Assembly: GCA_015680685.1 (NCBI GenBank)
Contig: MNCI01030462.1
Coordinates: 1 to 25,033 of the forward strand
Source of the DNA: Gnetum montanum
Taxonomy: Eukaryota; Streptophyta; Gnetopsida; Gnetales; Gnetaceae
Reading direction: 5' to 3'
DNA: 25,033 nt
Part shown: positions 17,893-25,033 of the stretch, piece after piece
Numbering within the stretch: the first letter of the stretch is position 1
Layout of the letters: each line of letters starts with the position of its first letter
Position numbers and translations under genes: made by a program
The notes under the pieces: model-generated
Databases searched by the model: none
What the model saw: the letters and a program-made list of their open reading frames with translations, nothing else
Told to the model about the DNA's origin: nothing

Positions 17893-18942
17893 AGTTATGT
17901 TTTTTTATTTTAGGGCTTGCTTAACTTGCGCGAGCATGTTCAAGAAATCTTTTCCACCATATATTGTTTTGATGATCTTTACCTCCTTCATGCATCCTAA
18001 GAGACAGATCTCTCGGGGAGGAGATTTGACTTTTGGTTGTGTGGTGGGCCTTCGAGCCTTAGTGCTTATCTGTCGATTGTTTGTGTTTGTGTTGGTGGAT
18101 TAAGATGATGAGGCCATGGGGACGGTTGATAAGGGGGTTGGCTTGGGAGTACCTAGCTCCATGTGCTCCTTTATCATTTTGTCAGCAAAATGCTCATCAC
18201 GTCTCTTAGGGTGTGATTTTGGGCAGGTAGGTTGCGACACAGTTCCCACCACCGAACCTCGGGCATGTGGGTGCTCCTCACATTTTGGCACCTTAATGAC
18301 AAAATATTTCTGGGTTGTCATCGCCGCAACATGCTATGAGGTCCTAACCACAAAGGGTGTCATGGGTGCTTGAGGTGGTGCTTTGATGATGAAGGAGGAC
18401 TGAGGTCTAATTGATGTTGAGGCCCCAACGTCACTAAAGGGCACACAAACCACAAATGGTTCATGTGTCAGTTTTGCATTATCATCAACATTGATAGCAT
18501 TGATAATGTAACCTACACCACTGACGTTGTGTGGGCCCTTGTAGACCTTCATGGATTGGTTTTTTGATTGTACAGGATTTCTTTCATCAAAGACTAGTTT
18601 GCCTTCATCAATCATGCGTTGAATGTTATCTTTCAACACCAAGCAGTAGTTTGTGTTGTGGTCATGTAATTGATGATAGTTGCAGAATTATTCTAATTTG
18701 AAGTTTTTAGGGATCGGGAGCTCATTTGGCAGAGCCACAGAAGGGTTTCTGAGGACCTCACAGTACCTCTCATGGCGTTTTCGTGCATCCTCTGACATTT
18801 GTTTATATTGAATGCTCCAAACACTAAGCAATTGGTCTAAGAGCTCTGATAGCTTGATGGGCAAGGGGGTGTACTTTGAGCAATCCTTGCACTCAAAGTT
18901 TGGCCTTTGGGGGGCTTGTCCCATGGCCGCCAATGGTGCAGG
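17893..18942 (-). pseudogene. gag C-terminal region with zinc-knuckle-like motif, to PR
   Basis: In frame with both the gag core and the protease, broken by stops at 18688, 18334, 18100 and near 17900. It shows FECKDCSKYTPLPIKLSELL (about 18898-18838), a C-x2-H-x5-C-type motif in FCNYHQLHDHNTNYC (about 18687-18643), and LKDNIQRMIDEGKLVF. The same order, with the knuckle followed by an LK..I..LI..GKL helix, is seen in plant Tat-type gags, where the knuckle binds RNA. The part from 18330 to 17900 is Lys/Pro-rich and looks like a flexible linker. Confidence 0.75.
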
Positions 18943-19677
18943 CTAGTTGTTTCCTGTGGTGCCAAAACCCGATGCCTTGTTGTTGTTGACTGGGGCCTTA
19001 AATGCCTTGGCCATTGGCTTAGTGTTGTTGGGTTTGGCTTTGTTAGCCATAGCTGCAACGGTTGTTGTGGCTTTCCCTTTTTCTTTGTCCTTTTTTGTAT
19101 GTGCATTTTTGTAGGTCACATAGGCTGGGTCCTTACTGGCTTCCACCGTGTCTTGTATGTTCTTTGTTTGAGCAAAAGCTTGGCTGAGAGAACGTAGGGC
19201 TAAGTAGTACAACTTTGACTTGATAAAGTCATTTACCATGCTCTTAAAGATAGCCAAAAGATGAGTTTCTGTTATCGGTTCCCAAATTTCGTTGAGGGAA
19301 GCACTCCAACGTTGTATAAATTTTTGCACTGGCTTTAGCACCCCTTGTTTGATGTTCATTAGTTGGTCTAAGGTGGCTTCAGGTTTCAAGTTGTACTTGA
19401 AACGGGTGACAAATTGGCTGAGCAGCTCCTCTAAAGTTGAAATGGAGGCTCTAGGGAGTGCATGGTGCCAATCGAGAGCTTTGTCGATCAGGGACATCGC
19501 AAAGACACAGATGATTGCATGTGGCCAAGCTTGGAAAAGCAAGCATTCAGAATGGAAAGTTACCAGATGGGCGTTGGAGTCTCCTTTGCCATTATATTTC
19601 ATGAATTGGGAAAGTTGGATCCTAGGAGACAATGTTAGTGGCAGGACTGCAAGACTAATGAGATCATCTTAATAGAA
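18943..19677 (-). pseudogene. gag capsid core (Retrotrans_gag type)
   Basis: Capsid protein that builds the cytoplasmic virus-like particle. It shows PRIQLSQFMKYNGKGDSNAHL (19627-19565), matching the P.F..Y.G..DP..HL start of the family. Then come FAMSLIDKALDWHHAL (about 19503-19456), STLEELLSQFVTRFKY, LMNIKQGVLKPVQKFIQRWS (about 19360-19300), and a Lys/Ala-rich tail from about 19100. The open stretch of about 230 codons is the longest retained part of gag. A stop (18943-18945) separates it in frame from the C-terminal region. Confidence 0.88.
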
Positions 19678-20690
19678 GTCCATCACGTGGACTATTTCTA
19701 AGTTGGCCGCTTTAAGCTGCCTAACCTCCTCCATGAGAGTTTGAATGAGTTGGAACGCTTTGTTCAAACTCGAAGATGTTGTAAAGGGTTGCATTGGCTA
19801 TGCTGGTGGTGGTGCTGTCAGAGTGGCTCATAGCCTTGTTGTGGGTTGTGCCATCACATATGATGCTTGTTGAGTTTGTTGTTGTGTGTATCATGGCATG
19901 TGTGATAACTGTGCCATGGGCACAAAGGTTGTGCCCCACCACGCAATTGAGGCTTGGGGGTGGCGCTATTGAGATGGCTGGGATAAAGGGCACGTAGCCT
20001 GTCTATAATTGAGATATAGGCGTTTTGTGCACATATGGTAGTGTTGGCATCACAAATGCCTGCAAGGAAGGCTACATAGACTATGAGGAAATGACAAAGG
20101 AGAAAGAGGCAAAAGGTCCTGCACTCTGTTGCACATGTAAGACTTGGTGACTAGCCACCACAGGCATGGAGTTAGGTTGTAGAAGTGTCACCATTGCCTC
20201 AAAGAAGGTAGAGGACTATGAATGATGCAACATAAAAAATGGAGGTAGGCTATTGGACAGAGGCATAAAATGGGACAGTGCTGTCTGAACGGGACTCAAA
20301 CTCCTTCTACCCATCCTACAAGGGCTCATCATAGTTTGATACCACATTTGTTCTTTCAGCCCACTCACCCTAATAAGTTGGGCTAATATACACTTAAAGT
20401 TGTTAGTGAGTGGGATGACTGCGTTAGGGGTGGGAAAAAACTCCCTTCCATTTCGATGAATGATCTCAAAATTGTGCTTCGCTTCTACTTCATGACATCT
20501 AATGATAGGCTTGCCTGAAGCTTTGCATAAAGGAAATTGTATTGTTCATCATCCAACATTGTGTGTTTAGGTGATTGGTTACATAGTCTCAGTGACTGCC
20601 GTTGTAGTCGTATTGGGCTAAGTGGTTGCTCAACATCCCATCTGTTGAATGGGACGAGCCACCTCCATGCTCAGGGTAGAGGTTGAAGTG
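19678..20690 (-). pseudogene. gag N-terminal region, Gln/Pro-rich
   Basis: In frame with the capsid core back to about 19975 (TLMEEVRQLKAANLEIVHVM before it, then a Gln/Pro-rich run with YTQQQTQQASYVMAQP). A frameshift near 19975 then moves the reading to another minus frame (QAFVMPTLPYVHKTP; FFPTPNAVIPLTNNF; LIRVSGLKEQMWYQTMM) up to about 20520. The predicted coiled helix next to the capsid fits known Tat gags. The start codon cannot be fixed. There are several stops. Confidence 0.6.
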
Positions 20691-21175
20691 TTCACAAGAT
20701 TCATGTTGTTGTTTAGAAAAAAGCAAGAAAAAAAGGTGTTGACAAAAACATTGAAGTGCAGAAAACGTTAAAAGAAAGCAGCTAAGTATGAAAACTATAA
20801 AAATAGGCCAAAATGACTAACTTTGGAAATGTTGTTAAAAAATAACTATCTCTGGCATTATGCTTGTTACACTCTGAGGGATTGTTATGCTTTGAAGGGT
20901 TATTATGCTCTCTAGAACACTCAGAGCATGACATGACGAACACAATTAGTTTTTTGTCCTATGGGGCTTCAGGGGAATTGACAACTGGGACCAATATACA
21001 TCAACTGAAATGTAGACAACTCTTGTGTTGGCCTATGATCTAGCTACTGCAGTGGCAGGTTCACAGGGGTGTTATGTCTACATTAGCTTACTGCTAGTGA
21101 TAGAGGTGCAGAAAGCACGTGGGACTACCCTTGAACACAGAAGGAATGGGAGGCCCTCCTTCTATTGCCAAAAAC
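20691..21175 (-). other. 5' leader of the retroelement
   Basis: Noncoding stretch between the 5' LTR and gag. It holds decayed palindromic units (GTTACACTCTGAGG at 20867 and TTATGCTC near 20905). No extra open frame is visible here, in contrast to Ogre elements of legumes, which carry an additional ORF upstream of gag. Confidence 0.5.
21150..21172 (-). promoter_or_regulatory. Candidate primer binding site
   Basis: Directly after the 5' LTR in element sense the sequence reads GTTTTTGGCAATAGAAGGAG. The TGG start at 21172-21170 has the form expected for pairing with a tRNA CCA end. It does not clearly match a tRNA I can name, and it is probably worn. Confidence 0.3.
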
Positions 21176-21852
21176 TATGATGTTTAAAAACATCTGTGGT
21201 TGGAACACCGAGAGTTCAACAGGCATACAGCCTAACCTTGAATCCGTGTGAGGGCCGTGCTGGGGAAATGGAAACTAGGTGCCCTGAATGGTCTGGTCAA
21301 TCAGAGAAGGACTTACATGGTGTTAAATTGACTGTTTGTAATAGGGGTTTATGGAGCATTATGTGCAAACACCGGAACAACAGGCAAGAGTGTAGTTGAG
21401 AGTCCTAGCTTGAAATAGTGATTTTAATGTGTAAATATGTTTTGAACAGCAGAGAAATGCAAAAGATGCTTAATATTAGAGAAAAATTCTTGGAAAGGAA
21501 ATGAAATAAAGCTTGAAAATAGAGAAATGCACTGCCCCAAAATTGGGGAGCATAACTTTTGCTAAATAGGAGGTGAGAATGGTACACGATATTACGTAGG
21601 CACAGTGGCAGCATAGCAGTGCAGTCATAGTGTTTAGGACATCCAAGATGAGAAGCTGGCGGTTGCAAGGGAGGTTGAACTTGTTGGGTTGGCTATCCTT
21701 GTGTTCTGCAGGTGCAATGGTGGACTGCATTTTGTGAGGCATCAATGTGTGAAGCTTGAGTGCTTAGATGCAAGAGTGTCGGGGATGCTTAGACAGCTAA
21801 AATGCTCAATGCTCTTTTGATTTGTCAACCCCTAGAGTGTTGGTCTTCAAGG

Positions 21853-21860
21853 TATTTATA
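21853..21860 (-). promoter_or_regulatory. LTR TATA box (5' LTR)
   Basis: TATAAATA on the minus strand, in the same context as in the 3' LTR (CCCTATAAATACC). It is the expected start of the genomic RNA. The box is conserved although the flanks differ by about 16 %, which only shows it was present when the element inserted. Confidence 0.6.
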
Positions 21861-22134
21861 GGGCTAGGTTTAGTGTGAAACATGAATCGGGCACCACGTG
21901 GCATGAGCGTAGATAGGGTTACACTGACATGGTATGTTCTCATAAGAGTAACAAAAGTGTTATGCTTTAAAGGACAACAATGGGTACCTAGAAACTATTG
22001 AACTATGACCACACTGCTAAGACTACATGTGCCAAAGTCTAAGAGACCGCAGTGTACCTACAAATAGTGTCAAAACAATGCAAGTTAGAGGCTACGTTTT
22101 GGGACTATGTCTTCACTCTCTTTCGAGTAGGGTC

Positions 22135-22211
22135 AAGCGTAGGGAAAATTTTGGGGATCAATTTGGGGGCAAGCGTAGGGACAATTTTGGGGATCAATTG
22201 GGGGGGGGGGG
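22135..22211. repeat. 36-bp tandem duplication and 12-G run
   Basis: AAGCGTAGGGAAAATTTTGG (22135) recurs at 22171 with one mismatch. The second unit runs into twelve consecutive G residues (22200-22211). The other LTR has a single unit (5808 onward) and no G run, so the duplication arose after insertion, probably by replication slippage. Confidence 0.85.
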
Positions 22212-23132
22212 TGTTTGCAAAAGAAATGCAAACTGTTGATCTTGGTTGTTGGAGGGACATTGAAGCTAGGACGAAGGTCAATGTCGAGTTCTAGAGTATT
22301 TTGGAGGTTGTCAGAGGCTTTCTCCTATTGTCAAGCTGACTACACTTTAGAGCGTAGCACAACACTTAGTGAAATTTTGCAAAATTTTGATCTTTCCCAC
22401 TGGTTACATTAGCTATGCTGGAGAGCGTAGTAGGGACACTTAGCCAAATTTTGATAAAATTTGCAGTCTTCCTTCATGGCACGTTGGCTACACTCTGGGG
22501 CGTAGCAGGATAGGCAGCCTCGAAAGTTAGGAAATGTGCCAAATGTGTCTTCCATGTCGAGCTAGCTTGACAAATCTTTGTCCAACACTTGGGAAAAATT
22601 GGGCACTAGAACTTGTGTCACACTTTCTACGCTGTGGAGCGTAACAAAGCGTAACAACTCGAGAGATAGAAAATTTGCCAAACTATTTTATCCATCATGA
22701 GCACTTTTGACAACCTCTAGCCTAGTACTTGGGTGAACCGGTAGCTGGGACATGTGTCAAGCTAGGCACATTGGGGAGTGTAGTAAGCATGATAGCCTGG
22801 GAGATAGAAAATTTTTCAAACTATTTCTTCCATCCCAAGAAACCCTTAACCACTTTTGGCTTAACACTTGGGCAAACTGGCCATGGAAGTGTGTGCTACA
22901 TTGGCTACGCTAGGGAGCATAGTAGGTAGACTGAGAGCATAGCAGGACACTTAGAAAAATTATCATGAAACTACTACTAATAGTTAGAAAAATCTTGTAA
23001 AATAGGGCTCAACGTGTGCTACACTGGCTACACTGTAGAGAGTAACACCAACATTTTGAAAAATATGCCAAGTTTTGACACATAGACAAATTTGCCGCTG
23101 AACCGCATAAGTCTGAAATTGGTGGTGTTTTA

Positions 23133-23137
23133 GATAA
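23133..23137. repeat. Target-site duplication GATAA, right copy
   Basis: Matches 4827-4831. It is followed at once by the remaining half of the split LINE (CATTATCACTACTATGG), which aligns with the LINE copy at 1-640 from this base onward. Confidence 0.55.
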
Positions 23138-24935
23138 CATTATCACTACTATGGAAATATTATAATGGGCCATTGATAGCAACCAAAATAGGTGTTTGGT
23201 TAAACTTGACTTTGCCAAATCTTATAGTAGGATTAGTTGAGAGTATCTTGATGTCATCCTTTCTAAACTTCATCTTGGCTCTAACTAGATTAATTATGTC
23301 AAAATGTTATTGGCTAATGCCTCAGCCAAAGCCTGTTGGGTTACTTTGTTTATCAGGTATGTACTTTAGCCTCTTACCTCTTTATCACTACAGCTTCTAG
23401 ACTGGGTTTCTTTTTAAATGATGCTCTTCATGGAGATGAAATATAGGGAGTGCATTTGCCTAGCTCAACCAGGCAACTCATTTTTGGCCAATATTTAGAT
23501 GACATTTTTCTAATGATTATTGTGTTGTGTTAGGAAGCTAGATGAATCGGGATAAATATACTGTCATCCTGCCATGCAATCTTGCTAAGGATATATTATT
23601 ACAAACCCTTGGGAAATGTATTTTTCCAATTGATTCCTTCAAAGTTCTAGGCATCCCCTAATGCATTGCAGGATATTTTATTGAACTGTGGTTCCATGTG
23701 CTTCCTAAAGTTCATACAAAGATTCCCAAGTGGACCCCTTGCATCCTCTATCTATGTAGCAAATTCATAGTAGTTAAACACATTCTCTAACCTATTCATG
23801 TTTATTACTCTTTAATTTTAGCCCCTTATTCTAAAGTTATAAAAATTTTATAATCAATGCTTGCTAAGTTTTTATGGGGAAATGACAATGAATCTAGAGG
23901 ATTTCACAATGTGACTTGGGAGTCTTGTGCTACCCCTAAATATTCTAGTGGGCTTATATTCCCCAACCTTATTCACTAGTGTCATTCTGGCTACTAAATG
24001 ATCTATTAGAGCTCATGCAGGTAACCATCCTTGGGAGATTCCAATTCAACATAGGTTGCAAAACATTAAACCCATTTCTCATTGAAGGAGGCACGTTACT
24101 CAATTGTCTATTTGGCCCTGTTCTCTTATACGTGCTAGATGTCTAGGATCATTTTTTTTATAGGCCCTTTGGGCATGGATATGAATTAAATATTTGGTAT
24201 CTTAGAACCTACTAGTTTGATATACTTTATTTTGGAGACGATAGCTATCTAGTGGACTCCCATTGGTGGTACTACTAATGCTCATATTGGTAAAGTTTTT
24301 GGACTTCCATTACTGAGATTCATAAGCCTTGGCTTTATTCACTATTAGTGATCTTCAATTGATTATTCCTACTTGGGGACAATTGTAGTGAGTAGTTTGA
24401 ATACCTACATTTTTGAACAAATTCATTATTTAGTTTCTTCAAAATATCTCAAGATGGATCTCTCAACTTGAATGCCCTCATCCTAAGTGCTATGATTGTT
24501 GGAGATGAGTAGACAATTCTCATTTTCACAAACTAAAAGCTTCAAGCATAATTCCAAGGGTTTAGAATATTCAGCTTTCTAACAATCAATGGAGAAGCAT
24601 GTTCAAATAGTTGTGGGCTTTTTGGAGGTAGTGCAAAAATTTTCTCTTCCTTTGGTGTTTGCTTCATAATGGCTTGCCCTTGGCTCTAGGCTGTAGCACT
24701 TCTCTAGCATCTCTCACCCTTGTTCATTTTACTACTATAGGTTGTACTTAGCATAGAGTTGGAGAATCGGTAAAAGTGAATAATGTGTGCTAGGTGAAGT
24801 GGGATAGGAAGGTGACCGGTTGTCCTTTTTAGTGGGTTCAAGCCTAACCATAGTGGCAGTGCTAGATTGTTTCTAAGCAATACATGCTGAAGGAAGATAA
24901 CCCCAAGGAACTCTTAGAGCATGACCTAGATACAT
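23138..24935 (+). pseudogene. L1-type LINE, 3' half (RT palm, C-terminal and zinc-finger parts)
   Basis: Continuation of the LINE broken at 4831. It shows CLVKLDFAKSYSRIS (about 23195-23239) with the first catalytic Asp, DVILSKLHLGSN, and GQYLDDIFLMI (23486-23518) with YLDD in place of the usual FADD. C-terminal L1 features follow: VHTKIPKWTPCILYLCSKFI (about 23711-23770), MLAKFLWGNDNESRGFHNVT and WESCATPKYSSGLIFPNL (about 23919-23972). Near the end is the zf-RVT-like block CKNFLFLWCLLHNGLPLAL (24632-24690), then IGCT..HRVGES. Many frameshifts and stops occur. A possible AATAAA lies at 24948-24953. The true 3' end and poly(A) are not clear. Confidence 0.85.
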
Positions 24936-25033
24936 TACTTCCACATTAATAAAATTTCTTCTTCATTTCTTTCTACATTTTTCCACATTAATAAGCAAAG
25001 TTAAAATCAGCAACATGAGAAATAAATCTCTTG
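24936..25033. other. AT-rich end of window with a 12-bp direct repeat
   Basis: CCACATTAATAA stands at 24941-24952 and again at 24983-24994. This may mark the ragged 3' end of the LINE or be a chance repeat in T-rich DNA. No gene is seen. Confidence 0.4.

Larger units (their letters stand above)
4832..23132 (-). mobile_element. Ogre-like Tat-lineage Ty3/gypsy LTR retrotransposon, degenerate
   Basis: An 18.3-kb element in minus orientation. Two direct repeats (4832-6374 and 21176-23132) bound gag, aspartic protease, RT, a first RNase H, a second RNase H and integrase, in that order. The order PR-RT-RH-IN defines Ty3/gypsy. The extra RNase H before integrase is the known mark of the plant Tat lineage. 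A candidate intron between PR and RT, together with the large size, fits Ogre-type members. The element sits inside an L1 LINE with a candidate GATAA duplication. All genes carry stops, and key catalytic residues are lost in PR and IN, so it cannot move by itself. An unusual antisense spliced gene remnant lies in the intron. Confidence 0.85.
21176..23132 (-). repeat. 5' LTR (1957 bp)
   Basis: Direct repeat of 4832-6374 plus 388 bp more at its U3 start. In element sense U3 (23132-21861) consists largely of units of about 140 bp. The ACTTGGG .. CCAAACTATTT .. GAGCACTTTTGACAACCT pattern repeats at about 22588, 22728 and 22869, each with a GCTACGCT/AGCGTAGC-type palindrome. A TATA box follows, then about 680 bp of R-U5. 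A 36-bp tandem duplication and a 12-G run (22135-22211) are found only in this copy. It ends next to GATAA at 23133. Confidence 0.8.

Noticed and set aside
21196-22412. Several overlapping open frames within the 5' LTR
   Set aside because: The same positions in the 3' LTR do not keep the frames, and LTRs are noncoding. They are shadows.
6375-22744. Alternative element ends at 6374 and 22744 with TGGGA as duplication
   Set aside because: TGGGA occurs near both places but not at equal distances from the LTR ends. It also leaves 388 bp of U3-like repeats outside the element and does not explain the LINE junction at 23133. GATAA explains both.
4832-23132. Endogenous pararetrovirus or envelope-bearing retrovirus
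   Set aside because: LTRs, integrase with Tat-type dual RNase H, and no movement-protein or transmembrane envelope-like frame after integrase all point to a plain plant Ty3/gypsy retrotransposon.

Overview
This is a stretch of nuclear DNA from a plant, almost certainly a seed plant with a large genome. A gymnosperm-like genome is possible, but the species cannot be read from the sequence. I see no intact host gene and no rRNA or tRNA. Nearly the whole window is old, decayed retrotransposon sequence nested in layers. That reading rests on lineage-specific retroelement motifs, AT-rich noncoding DNA, plant-type TATA boxes and GT-AG introns.

Layout. Positions 1-640 hold a minus-strand L1-type LINE reverse transcriptase fragment. 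Positions 1450-2960 hold a minus-strand RTE-type LINE ending in a short trinucleotide tail. A plus-strand L1 copy starts by about 4220 and breaks at 4831. It resumes at 23133 and runs to about 24930. The interruption is one 18.3-kb minus-strand Ty3/gypsy retrotransposon (4832-23132), flanked by a candidate 5-bp target duplication, GATAA. In element orientation it reads: 5' LTR (23132-21176), leader, gag and aspartic protease (about 20690-17050), a 5.9-kb presumed intron (17049-11127), reverse transcriptase with a first degenerate RNase H, a second RNase H, integrase (11126-7693), a 3' untranslated region with a tandem array, and the 3' LTR (6374-4832).

The second RNase H between pol RNase H and integrase marks the Tat lineage. 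A PR-RT intron is the known hallmark of Ogre-type Tat elements. The intron sites (CAG/GTTAGA at 17049, TTTTGTAG/GAT at 11126) join protease and RT in the same phase.

The most interesting part is the intron. It carries, on the opposite (+) strand, a TATA box, tandem arrays, and a decayed multi-exon gene (about 12.9-15.7 kb) of which several introns are phase-compatible. Its main exon is the longest open frame in the window and looks like the plant-transposon-associated domain family. Related tandem repeats and palindromic GTTACGCTC/GAGCGTAAC units recur in the intron, leader, LTRs and 3' UTR. This suggests that the noncoding parts of the element evolved together.

Everything is degenerate. Gag-protease and integrase keep one frame over kilobases but carry many stops. 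Integrase has lost its catalytic Glu, and protease its active-site Gly. The LTRs differ by roughly 16 % in a hand-aligned stretch, mostly by transitions. The element is therefore an old, immobile copy.
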